Assembly (NCBI GenBank): GCA_032719365.1
Contig: CM064871.1
Location: 25,517,566-25,581,565, forward strand
DNA length: 64,000 nucleotides
Source of the DNA: Prinsepia uniflora
Lineage: Eukaryota; Streptophyta; Magnoliopsida; Rosales; Rosaceae
Reading direction: 5' to 3'
In this document: in pieces, positions 9,406 through 21,242 of the stretch
Numbering within the stretch: position 1 is the first letter of the stretch
Layout of the letters: every line of letters starts with the position of its first letter
Notes under the pieces: model-generated
What the model saw: only the letters and a program-made list of their open reading frames with translations
Database searches by the model: none
Told to the model about the DNA's origin: nothing
Translations under genes and position numbers: made by a program

Positions 9406-12263
9406 TGTCAAGACATGTCCCAAATCCCCCGGGATTAACGTGGTACCCGCCTGATCCCGTCTAACATGAAGTGTCAGACTAGGAATAAGTCCATCTCTAG
9501 CCCTCGCTGGGGCTATCAGAGTGCGTCAGGATCGTAGGAGGAGGGGAGTGATATCTCGTCTCTGCTACAGCCCGCATCCGCGATCAACCTGAAGGGCATT
9601 AAAACATTAAAAGTCGTGAGTGGACAAAATAATATTTTATTTAAAAAAATTCCGCACAAAGACATTTATGCCCTTCATAAATACACATGCATGAATTCAA
9701 AAATCGTCTAGCAAACGTTCATAAAAACACTTGAAAACATTCTCAAAACCTTCAAGGGTTCATGCCCAGCCCCATAAACCGTCATGACCCGTAAATCCAT
9801 TTGGGTCCCCGACCCGTAATCACAATCTTATAAACCATAAATCAAAACATGGAAACTCAGCCCCAAATCATGTCAGTGGGTCTCATCCCAAAACGTTCTC
9901 GGTGAAATACTAAAACATAGAATACGGGGTCTCTGCCCCAAATCATTTCTAAAAACAAGCAACACAGGGTCTCCGTCCCCAAATCACTTTCCATCAAAAT
10001 CACATACGTATCAACATACGTATAACCCATCCGAGGCACTTCCGAGAAGATGCCAAATCGGGGCACATAGCCCCTGGGGAACACATCCCGATATAGTCAC
10101 GATGTCATCATATCTATCTAGCGTGCACACTACTCGGGGTCTCACTCCGAGTCTTCTCCCAGGTATTCTCCATCTGGGAGGCTCAATCTCTGGATCTAGT
10201 CCAAGCTCTATCTCCGGATCTAGACTACACATATCTCCAGAATCTGGTCCGGGACCACAATATAAATAGTAACCCTCACTCTTGGAACGAGATCCCTATG
10301 GGGATACCCATTCTGGTCTGTGGATTGTGACTCTCCAGGTCGACGTCTGGAGGAGACCATATAATCATATGGAGGGTTCAAATACATTTTCAAAACTCTT
10401 TCTTTCCTTCTCAAAACACATTTCAACTGGGTCTCATACCCGATTCATCTCAATAGGATTCCTCGAATCCGATTCAAATAAGTTTCACAGGCCTCGGCCT
10501 AAATCCTCAGTTCAATAGGGTCTCATGCCCGTCCAAGATTTGTAAATCAAAGGGGTCTCATGCCCGATTTCATAATTCTAAATCCAAAACCAATTCATGA
10601 AACCCTCATTGAAAACCTAGCACGTATAACCATCGTATAAAACTGAATATCTCAAAATACGTGCAAATACGTAAATCCTAGGCTACCACAAACAAATGTG
10701 CTCAAGGCATCACAAAACATGTTCTAAAACAATTATAAAACATTTATGCATGCATAGATTTCGAAAGAAAGGTCCACTCACATACAGTCCAAAGTCGCGC
10801 CTCGATACGCGTGCCATAAGCATCTCCCGGGCCAATCGTCACCTCCGGGATTCCCGAACATGTCCAAATTAATTTAGAGGGTTACTAACTACTTATATAA
10901 CCCCTCACTAAAGTCCAGTAATTTTCCTGAATTTCTAACCATTTTTAAACACGAACCTAAACATTAGGACGTCCCGAACTATATCGAATCGATGTCCGAT
11001 TGACACGACACCAGTCCCAAAATGTTTGTTACAATGAATAGATGAAATTACATGTTGGAACCTTGCCCAAATTCCCTACCACGCGCCGTCACGCACCTCC
11101 CAAAGGGGCTGCGCGTGTGGCTCACGCGCCCATGAACAGTGTCGTCCCTAACCTTGCGCCGACCGGTCCGGTTTTTCCTACAACTTGGACCGGCGTGACC
11201 TGTCCAGGTCCAAACACGGTCCAGTTTTCATCCGTTCTTCTCCTAATCGATCCTATTCTTCTAGTTTAGATCTTAGGAACCTAAGTAAATCAATTAGAGG
11301 TTCTAAAACCCCGAAAATCGAACTGGCCCAAAACTTCTTCACGGTTCAAAGTTTCCCAAACCTTCCCTAGTGTTCCTCAACGTCTAACCTCTTTCAAAAC
11401 CTTCCTATTAACTTCCTAGAAACCTATTTAATTCATAGAAATCAATGGAAAAGGCCCATAATCACATAAATGGAAAATAGATTGAAAATTGGTTAAACCG
11501 CTTACCTCGCACGGTTTCCTCCTCCGCCGTGCACGGCGGTGCTGCCTGGGCCAGCCACTACGTCCCTCTGATCCTCTTCACACTCTCTGGCCTCTCAGTT
11601 AGGCTCAAAGGGTCAAGGGTTTGGTTTTGAGGAGGGAGGATGGATCGGGTTTTGGGTTTGGTTAGGGAGAAATGAGTGATCGATGAAGATGGAAGATGCA
11701 TGAATGAATGAGGTTGGCCAGTGGATGGGTGACACTTATCACTCATCCATTGGTCCACTAAAAAGTATCTGGGCCCACAAAAGACAAAGCTTCACTTTTT
11801 GCCTCGTAAAACGTGTCGCCATAAATAGTTCTCCGGAACTTCCTTGAACCGTAACTTCTCCGTCGAACGTCCGAATTTGACGTGCCTCCTGTCTACGGAT
11901 TCATATCGTCCCGATCTAAGTAACGGTCTTCGGCTCTCGGCCATTGGACTTCTCGGGTCAAAAGTCAACTTTTTGCCCAAATCACCAAATTGCCCTCGAA
12001 CTTCCGAACGTCACAACTTCCTCCTCGAATGTCGGAATCAAGCGTGCCACCTGTCTATGAACTCGTAACGTCACGAAATATGTCGTAGTCATTAGCCAAA
12101 GTCCATTTGACCGCCTGAACGAAAAGTCAATGATTCACCCATTCTAGGGGCATAATCGTCATTTCGCCCGAACGTCCGCTAATCTTCGTCTAATCCGCGA
12201 TTAGCCTCGCTAATCCGTCATTAATTCTTAATTAATCCCGATAATTCGGGACGGGTCATCACA
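9406..12263 (-). mobile_element. 3' LTR of the full-length element (family A)
   Basis: 2858 bp, starting TGTCAAGACATG and ending GGGTCATCACA. Sense landmarks: donor GAG|GTAAGCGG (11,505); a middle acceptor that has decayed (ACATG instead of ACAG, near 10,861); donor GTGAGTGGAC (10,781-10,772); acceptor CCCTTCAG|GTTGATC (9589). A GGATGGGTGACA palindrome with adjacent ATTGG lies at 11,723-11,755. The palindrome array is shorter than in A1 (10,427-10,570). Confidence 0.88.
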
Positions 12264-12268
12264 AACTT

Positions 12269-14937
12269 TGACAGGACCCACCCCGATTATCGGCTCGATA
12301 ATCGGGAAGCATCCTGCTCCCGTCTGACAATCGAACACAAAGACCAAAATAACCAAATAAAATTACATCACACCCATTGTCGGACCAGGGAGATTTAAAC
12401 AGTACAATCGACTAGACATCAAGTCCATAGTTTCACAGAGCATAAAATTACAAAACAAGATAAAAACAGCAAAGTGTGAGTGGACTGAAACAAAAGTTTC
12501 TTGAAAACAGTTTAATGAAATCGGGGTTCGCCCTCTAGTTTTTCAACACGCATGCATAACTAAATCTTCGAAAATAGCATAGTTAATGGAAACAACATAA
12601 TTAATACTTGAAACATTTTATGAAAACATATGGAAACCGTCACAGTATATAGTCACAAAAATCATGTGAAACCGAAAGTAACAACAACAATCAAGCCGTT
12701 GGATCCATCCAAGTCTTTAAACTCAATATCAAGCCTTCCGGGGATATCAACGAGTCTTTAAACTCAAAACATGATCAATAAGCCTCGGGGGGTATCACAA
12801 TAACCGAGTCTTTAAACTCACGAGTCTTTAAACTCAATCCGGGCCTTTAAACCCAATTCGGGCTCGCCCCCGTCATCAATTAACCGGATCTTTAAACCCA
12901 AAACCAGATCCAACAATCACACCGGGTCTTTAAACCCAAAATCATGCGTAAAATCATAATAAACTAGGATCCATCATGATCCATTTTCCAAAACCATTCC
13001 GAAATCACATTTCATCATAATAGGACCCATGTCCGAATTCCACATGCAAATTCCAAGTCTTACTCACAAATCATGATCAAATCATCATTAAAACGTGACA
13101 TGCATAATCATCTCAAATCACTTTCTCAAACCATCATCCATGCACAGGAGAAAAACGTAACCTCGAAATACGTAAAACATGATAATCTCCTCGAAAAACG
13201 TGCATTCATGTAAAACCAAAATATCATAATCATCACTATAAAATCATATATGAAAACATAAGATAAGTGAATAAAACAGTTATGCATGCTCGGTTAGAAA
13301 TCAAAAGTCCACTCACGGATTTCGGACGCGTCAATCGCGCCCCGTGCGCTCCTCGGTAGCCTCGGGAATGTTTGGGCCTGTTAAAGAGTACAATAAGGGT
13401 TACAAACATCCCCAAAAAGCTCGTATTAATTTCCCTAATTTTTTGGGATTTTTCGACATAATTTAACTTAAGGCCCTAAACTTCTGAACCCTTAAAACTA
13501 TCCCGAACGACATCCGATCGACTCGAAATTTAAATAAAAAATGTTCAATGAACTGAAAGGAACAAATCTCAAGTTGACCGTGTTCGGAAACAAGGTCTCA
13601 TGCGCCGCCCAAAGTGGCTGCGCGTGAAAGCGACGCGCCTAGCACTGTAGCTACAGTGTCATCTTCTTCACCCGCGTGTCTGCTAACCGGGTCCTCAACC
13701 CGCGACTCGACCCGGCCAATTACCCATCAATTCACACTCGAAACCTTCCCTTCTTCCACCTAATCATTCCTTAACATGTTAATTTAAGATCTCATTCCTT
13801 AATTATCTTCGAAATGCCCTAAATCGATCAATTAACATTTGAACAGTCGAACGGGTCGACTTCTGAAACTCACCCAAATCGGTTCCATTTTCAAATTAAC
13901 CTAGACATAAGCTTTAGGGGACCTAAAAGAACACTAGAACCTAATCAATTTCAGGAAAGCTTACCTGGAAGTAGTCGTCTTCAAGCTCGAAAATTTCCAG
14001 AACTAGAGGTTTCAGTTCTTGGCCAATCTGTGATCGATTCCCTTCGAAATCGATGTGGTTGAGTTCCAAATGATCCCAGAAGACTAAAACAATCCTTGCT
14101 TTTGTCCAACTCGACTCACAAATTAAAAATCGATTTTCCCTCCAAATTCTCAGTTTTTCTCCAAACTCTGGTTTTTCTCTCTAGCTCTCAGCCCTCACTC
14201 GTTCAAAATGAATCTCAGCAACTCCTAACTCTCTGTTAATCGATCTGTGCAGACGGCAACCCGTGGGAATCTCACTCAGACCCACTGAACTTTGTTTCCC
14301 GCAAAACAGACCCAAACCATAAAAAAAACCTCCCGTGCTCTGTTTTCCTGTCCAAACCATACCTCAGTGCTTCCAATACCCTCAAAACCATTAAACTAAT
14401 CCTTGAACAGAGATCAGGTTTAAACAAATCCTTGATCAGAGGTCCATTTTAAATAATTACACAACACTCACCACGGCTGTTCAAACTGGGCTTGGCAAAA
14501 TTATCATTTTTCCCTTCTGCAAAAAATTACCAAAATGCCCCTCATCTTCCGAGACCCGTAACTCAACCGTCCGATGTCCGTTTTTAGCGTGCCGTCTGTC
14601 TACGGAGTCAGGTCATCGAGACCTACCTAACGGTCCTCGAATTGTGTGGAAATCAGTTGTCAAACAAAAAGTCAACATTTTCCCCCTTTTTCGTCTAAAT
14701 TACGAAAATGCCCTTGAACTTCCGAATGTCATAACTTTTTCCCTTATCATCGGAATTGGATGTGCCACCTGTCTATGGACTCGTGACGTCCCGAACTACG
14801 TCACAGTCATCGGTCAACATCCGTTTGACCTACCATTCAAAAAGTCAACAAATTGACTATACTATTCACAAGGGTAAAAACGTCATTTCATTTATTATTT
14901 TACAATATTACATTCTTCGAATTTCCGGGGCGTTACA
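12269..14937 (-). mobile_element. Solo LTR, family C, inserted at the polypurine tract
   Basis: Starts TGACAGGACCC, ends GGGGCGTTACA, with exact 5-bp TSD AACTT at 12,264-12,268 and 14,938-14,942. The first TSD copy abuts the 3' LTR, so the insertion hit the last five bases of the host polypurine tract. Length 2669 bp. Sense landmarks: donor CCAG|GTAAGC (13,964), acceptor TTTAACAG|GCCC (13,378), donor GTGAGTGGAC (13,316-13,307). The expected second acceptor is not recognisable. Palindromes of the GAGTCTTTAAACTC and GGGTCTTTAAACCC type lie at 12,711-12,935. An AT-pairing palindrome GATTATC...GATAATC lies at its sense 3' end (about 12,283-12,305). Confidence 0.9.
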
Positions 14938-14950
14938 AACTTCCCCCCTT
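14938..14950 (-). promoter_or_regulatory. Polypurine tract
   Basis: On the minus strand it reads AAGGGGGGAAGTT. Without the nested solo LTR it would be directly followed by the 3' LTR start TGTGATGACCC. This is the plus-strand DNA primer site of LTR retrotransposons, and it fixes the element's orientation. Confidence 0.85.
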
Positions 14951-17900
14951 AAAGAATTTCGTCCCCAAAATTCAAATCGACCCGATTCCACAACCAAACT
15001 GTGGAATCCAACCTTGTTCCTCGACTAGGGTATTGCACCCACACACCAGGGTACCCGTGTAACAGTACACGTTCGACGCACATGTCGTACTCATCGGTAC
15101 GTACCGTCACCAGAGCTTCCAAAGCACCAATTCATTTCCGATAACTACACGTCTGCTCGTGTGTCTCACTCGAGACAACACGACGTCACTCGTCGATCTC
15201 TCCTGTCACTCACTTTGACAGGTCAGCAATACCAAGCTGATATCTAAGCGGCTTTTCAGTCTGACATTCTGTTCAGCATCAGATCAGGCAACATCTTATA
15301 GATTCTGCCATCACAATGGCACGAATCCCATCTCATAGGTCATCATCAACCCTATGTCCATACTGACTCTCGATATTTGCCTGAATCACTCTCCCAAATT
15401 CCTATACTCAAAACTACTCTTCTTAGAGTCCCATCAATCATACCTATCCGAACGCATCAGATACCTATCAATATGTAACCATCACAGGTCACAACCATCG
15501 TGACCATCTGGCAACTCTTAGCTCCACTGCTTTTTGCTGCTCTACTCTGATCTCGACTCGCTCTCGAGTCCTCGTATTGTATCTCGCATCACTCAGCGAT
15601 CTCTACTGACATCTAGACTCACCTCGAGTCTTCAAACTGTCACTATCGGATCTGACCCGATCGCCACTCATGTCCATCTAGGACTCTATCCAACCTACAT
15701 CATACTCAAACTCTCGGCACTCTCAACCCAACGCATCGATTGACCGTGGTCAATCCCATCGTCCAATGTGTACAACACACCGGTGCACCCACAACACCTC
15801 AACATTGGGGTGTTACCCGACCTACTCAAGGACTGCACTCTGGCAACGTCCAACCACACACTACTGTCCGCACTCCAACTATGGTCCGGACCCCAACCGT
15901 CTGTCACCAAGTGAACTTCAGTCCATCACTTCGGACACTCACTCGTCACATCATGTGACGCTAAATACCATCTACTCGTCAAGTCAATCAAATTGACCCA
16001 CAGCCTAGGTGTTCGGTTCTTACACCCTCTCGAACTCCTAGCTGTCATATTACTCCTCGACGTCCCACCTAGGAACGAAACCAAGAGAATTCAACATGAT
16101 GACATCAAAGTTCATCCAATGTTATCCTCCGGCATCCAGCACTATCTACTAAAGAGTCACACTCAGTGACCTCGGAATATCCATCTCCAAAGCGGAATCA
16201 AGTACTCATCTCGTCGTCTCAATCACAACTTATCTTGATTATCTTGATTCCGATGTTCCAATCACGTTGGAACCAGGTTTCTTTTCCAATTACTGAACTC
16301 ACTCAACACATGCACATTCTCACATCCTATAGGCAAATAAGTGACATGTCCTCAACTCAGGAGGTATGGTCAACCGTGGTCAACCAAAACCAATTCGTGA
16401 TGGACTTTCAAGTCCTCGGCTCAACTGGACGCCATCCACGCGTCCGTGAATTCTGTCTATGTAGGTTCACTCATTCCGAGTGGAATTCACGTGACCCAAG
16501 GTTAAATCTTGTACATTATGGTAGCCACAACTCATACCTTCAAACCACCTGATCCAACTCTGATGCACAGAATTGGTCGGAATCTACTGACCTCGATCGG
16601 TAGGCTAAATAGATTGCAACTTCTATCGTGATCTGAAGCCAAATCTCTGTGTACTACCAAATCTAACAAACCGACCCATACATCATCTATTCACCTGTAT
16701 CTCACGTTTCACCTCGATACTTCTGAGTACACCCTCGCGACTCAATCTCGCAGCATTGAGGGAACTAGTCTCCATTACTGGGGAAACTTATCTCCGTCAC
16801 AGGGGAAATTGGTTTACATCACTGAGGAAACTGGTCTCCATCACAGGGAAACTGGTCTCCATCACTGAGGAAACTGATCTCCATCATTGGGGAAACTGGT
16901 CTCCATACCAAGTACTCCCGTACCTCGCACTGAGCCACTCGGGATCCTCTCTATCCTACTCTTAATAGCCACCTTCACAGGGGTAGCGTAGCAAGTATGC
17001 CAGCACCCAACGTCAGCGTCTCATTCTGTGATCGGACTTAGCAGTCACTGAGTCAAATCCAGAATCACTACTCGTATTGTGCGTCACTCACGCACCTCGT
17101 ATCATCTTCACGACTGACGAATCCTATCGTCAAAATCGTCACGGCAACCTGAGCCTATCCAGTTTGATAAGACTCGACTACGTCCATCGATAACAGTGTC
17201 TGTCACAACCTCGTGCAGACCAATCTCAGAAACACTCTGCTACCGGAACTCCAAAACCATGCGGTAGTCGACCACCAGTACCAATCATTCCACACACAAC
17301 ATCCACCGATCGGTCCACCTCTGGATTCCAAATCTCATCTCACAATGGTACTCGTGAATCAGATCCCCTTATTTTACTTAGTGTTGGGCCAATCATTCTC
17401 GAACTGGGGATGTCATGAACCCAGCTGTTCACTGCAGTACATACACCCTGACGATCCCTCGATCTCAATTCCGACTCCGATACTGGTGCCAAACCAGACA
17501 ATAACCACAATATGAGGATTTGTCCTCTCGTAACTCCGCAGTTTCCAACCGCTGGCCTTATAAGGAACTGGCCCTCAGCGGTATCTACCATCGCTCATCC
17601 ATGGCATGTCACAATCATGCTCCATCATGCTACTCAGCATCCATACTAGGAAATCCACCACTAGTCGACATCCTCTGCTAGTCGGCAAACTGGTGGAATT
17701 CGACACCCGAAACATGGCATCACTATGCCAACCAGAGTTACACATTCCTATTCCCAACCGTCGTGAGTGTAGTCGTACATGGTCATCGTAAACCGGGTGA
17801 CCCTGACCTCTAACCACACTGGTAATAGTCCGTACCTCCTCTATCCGAGACGTCCCAACCGTCGAGCGGTTACGACTCTCAAGTCGTCACACCGTGTCTA

Positions 17901-18165
17901 CCGGTCAGCATAGTCCTATCCACCGGTAACACCATGGCTCTAAGCCGTTAATTTTCACACGTAAACTGATCCTACACAGAAACCACTTCCTCGAAACATG
18001 TGGTATCCAATGCCAAACGAACCTCAACCATCCTACTACGTGACAAACGTCAACTAACTAAGGTTCACTTTTACCGAATTCTCGTACTAATGCCCTAACT
18101 ACCAGGTTGATGACGGACTGTTACGACTTCAGAGGCATCACATCCTCGACCTGCGCGTACTCCAC
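14951..18165 (-). mobile_element. Non-coding internal domain of the LARD-like element (copy 1)
   Basis: About 3.2 kb with stops in all frames and no retroviral protein motifs. Part of it is shared with the internal domain at 49,228-50,960: leader motifs GATGTGAT, ATCAACCTG and TAGTTAGGG recur in the same order. It contains a 24-bp tandem repeat (16,758-16,907) and several short inverted repeats such as TTGACCGTGGTCAA (15,740-15,753). Conservation of non-coding sequence between separate elements suggests it is needed for packaging or replication (inference). Confidence 0.75.
16758..16907 (-). repeat. Tandem repeat of about 24 bp inside the LARD interior
   Basis: About seven imperfect units of a GGAAACTGGTCTCCATCAC-type sequence (plus-strand reading). 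A nearly identical array lies at 22,678-22,827 in the second copy. No coding frame is maintained across the units. Confidence 0.8.
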
Positions 18166-18177
18166 ACTCTGATACCA
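18166..18177 (-). promoter_or_regulatory. Primer binding site for initiator Met tRNA (copy 1)
   Basis: The minus strand reads TGGTATCAGAGT, three bases after the LTR end. TGGTATCAGAGC is the usual plant PBS complementary to the 3' end of tRNA-iMet; here 11 of 12 positions match. It marks 18,181 as the 3' end (sense) of the 5' LTR. Confidence 0.9.
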
Positions 18178-18180
18178 AAT

Positions 18181-20742
18181 TGTCAGGATCGGTTCCAAAT
18201 CCCCCGGGATTAACGTGGGACCCGCCTGATCCCGTTTGACACGAAGTGTCAGACCAGGGATAAGTCCATCTCTAGCCCTCACCGGGGCTATCAGAGTGCG
18301 TTAGGATCATAGGAGGAGGGGAGTGATGTCTCATCTCTGCTACAACCCGCATCCGCGATCAACCTGAAGGGTATTAAAACATTAAAAGTCGTGAGTGGAC
18401 AAAATAATATTTTATTTAAAAACATTTCCGCACAAAGAAATTTACGCCCTTCATAAATACACACGCATGCATTCAAAAATCGTTTAGCAAACGTTCATAA
18501 AAACACTTGAAAACATTCTCAAAACCTTCAAGGGTTCATGCCCGGCCCCATAAACCGTCATGACCCATAAATCCATTTGGGTCCCCGACCCAAAATCAAA
18601 ATCTTATAAACCATAAATCAAAACATGGGAACTCAGCCCCAAATCATGTCACGTGGGTCTCATCCCAAAAAATTCTTGGTGAAATACTAAAACATAGAAT
18701 ACGGGGTCTCTGCCCCAAATCATTTCTAAAACAAGGAACACGGGGTCTCCGCCCCCAAATCACCTTCCATCAGAATCACATACGTATCAACATACGTAAA
18801 ACCCATCCGAGGCACTTCCGAGAAGATGCCAACTCGGGGCACACAGCCCCTAGGGAACACATCCCTGATATAGACACGATGTCATCATATCTATCTAGTG
18901 TGCACACTACTCGGGGTCTCACTCCGAGTCTTCTCCCAGGTATTCTCCATCTAGGAGGCTCAATCTCTGGATCTAGTCCGAGCTCTATCACGGGATATAG
19001 TCTACACATCTCTCCGGAATCTGGTCCGGGACCACAACATAAATAGTAACCCCCACTCCTGGAACGAGATCCCTATGGGGATATCCATTCTGGTATGTGG
19101 ATCGTGACTCTCCCGGTCGACGTCTGGAGGAGACCATATAATCATATAGAGGGTTCAAAATACATTTTCAATAGGATTCCTCAAATCCGATTCAAATCAG
19201 TTTCACAGGCCTCGGCCTAAATCCTCAGTTCAATAGGGTCTCATGACCATCCAAGATTTGTAAATCAAAGGGGTCTCATGCCCTATTTCATAATTCTAAA
19301 TCCAAAACCAATTCATGAAACCCTCATTGAAAACCTAGCACGTATAAGCATCGTATAAAACTGAAAATCTTGAAATACGTGCAAATACGTAAATCCTAGG
19401 CTACCACAAACAAATGTGCTCAAGGCATCACAAAACATGTTTTAAAACAATTATAAAACATTTATGCATGCATAGATTTCGAAAGAAAGGTCCACTCACA
19501 GACCGTCCGAAGCCGCGCCTCGATACGCGTGCCATAAGCATTTCTCGGGCCAATCGTCACCTCCGGGATTCCCGAACCTGTCCAAATTAATTTAGAGGGT
19601 TACTAGCAACTTATATAAGCCCTCACTAAAGTCCCATAATTTTCCGGAATTTCTAACTATTTTTAAACCCGAACCTAAACCTTCGGACGTCCCGAACTAT
19701 ATCGAAACGATATCCGATTGACACGAAACCAGTCCCAAAATGTTCGTTTACATCGAATAGATGAAATTACATGTTGGAACCTTTCCCAAATTTCTCTACC
19801 ACGCGCTGTCACGCGCCGCCCAAAGGGGCCTGCGCGTGTGGCTCACGCACCAATGAACATTGTCGTCCCTAACCTTGCGCCGACCGGTTCCGGTTTTTTC
19901 TTGCAACTTAGACCGGCGTGACCTGTCCAGGTCCAAACACAGTCCAGTTTTTCGTCCGTTCTTCTCCTAATCGATGCTATTCTTCTAGTTTAGATACTAG
20001 GAACCTAACTAAATTAATTAGAGGTTCTATAACCCCTAAAATCGAACCGGCCCAAAACTTCTTCACGGTTTCAAAGTTTCCCAAACCTTCCCCAGTGTTC
20101 CTCAATGTCTAACCTCTCTCAAAACCTTCCTATTAACTTCCTAGAAACCTATTTAATTCATAGAAATCAATAGAAAAAGGCCCATAATCACGGAAATGGA
20201 AAAAAGATTGAAAATTGGTTAAATCTCTTACCTCACACAGTTTCCTCCACCGCCGTGCACGGCGGTGCTGCCTGGGCCAGCCACTACGTCCCTCTGATGC
20301 TCTTCACACTCTCTGTCCTCTCAGTTAGGCTCAAAGGGTCAAGGGTTTGGTTTTGAGGAGGGAGGATGTATCGGGTTTTGGGTTTGGTTAGGGAGAAATG
20401 AGTGATCGATGGAGATGGAAGATGCATGAATGAATGAGGGTTGGACAGTCGATGGGTGACACTTGTCACTCATCGATTGGTCCACTAAAAATGTATCTGG
20501 GCCCACAAAAGACAAAAAAATCACTTTTTACCTCGTAAAAACGTGTCACCATAAATAGTTCTCCGGAACTTCCCGTGAACCGTAACTTCTCCGTCGAACG
20601 TTCCGAATTTGACGTGCCTCCTGTCTACGAATTCATATCGTCCTGATCTACGTAACGTCTTCGGCCCTCGGCCATCCGACCTCCCGGGTCAAAAGTCAAA
20701 TTTTTGCCCAAATCACCAATTGCCCTCGAACTTCCGAACGTC
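18181..20742 (-). mobile_element. 5' LTR, copy 1, truncated by the gap
   Basis: Begins TGTCAGGATCGG and is cut by the N run before its sense 5' end; about 250 bp are missing compared with copy 2. Sense landmarks: donor GAG|GTAAGAG (20,231), acceptor GGACAG|GTTCGGG (19,578), donor GTGAGTGGAC (19,499-19,490), acceptor CCCTTCAG|GTTGATC (18,364). It is almost identical to 24,102-26,662. Confidence 0.88.
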
Positions 20743-21242
20743 NNNNNNNNNNNNNNNNNNNNNNNNNNNNNNNNNNNNNNNNNNNNNNNNNNNNNNNNNN
20801 NNNNNNNNNNNNNNNNNNNNNNNNNNNNNNNNNNNNNNNNNNNNNNNNNNNNNNNNNNNNNNNNNNNNNNNNNNNNNNNNNNNNNNNNNNNNNNNNNNNN
20901 NNNNNNNNNNNNNNNNNNNNNNNNNNNNNNNNNNNNNNNNNNNNNNNNNNNNNNNNNNNNNNNNNNNNNNNNNNNNNNNNNNNNNNNNNNNNNNNNNNNN
21001 NNNNNNNNNNNNNNNNNNNNNNNNNNNNNNNNNNNNNNNNNNNNNNNNNNNNNNNNNNNNNNNNNNNNNNNNNNNNNNNNNNNNNNNNNNNNNNNNNNNN
21101 NNNNNNNNNNNNNNNNNNNNNNNNNNNNNNNNNNNNNNNNNNNNNNNNNNNNNNNNNNNNNNNNNNNNNNNNNNNNNNNNNNNNNNNNNNNNNNNNNNNN
21201 NNNNNNNNNNNNNNNNNNNNNNNNNNNNNNNNNNNNNNNNNN
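20743..21242. other. Assembly gap, exactly 500 N
   Basis: An exactly 500-base N run is a fixed-size scaffolding gap, so its true length is unknown. The sequence on its left (ending at the CTTCCGAACGTC motif) recurs at 26,651-26,662, and the sequence on its right starts as 15,300 does. Confidence 0.98.
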
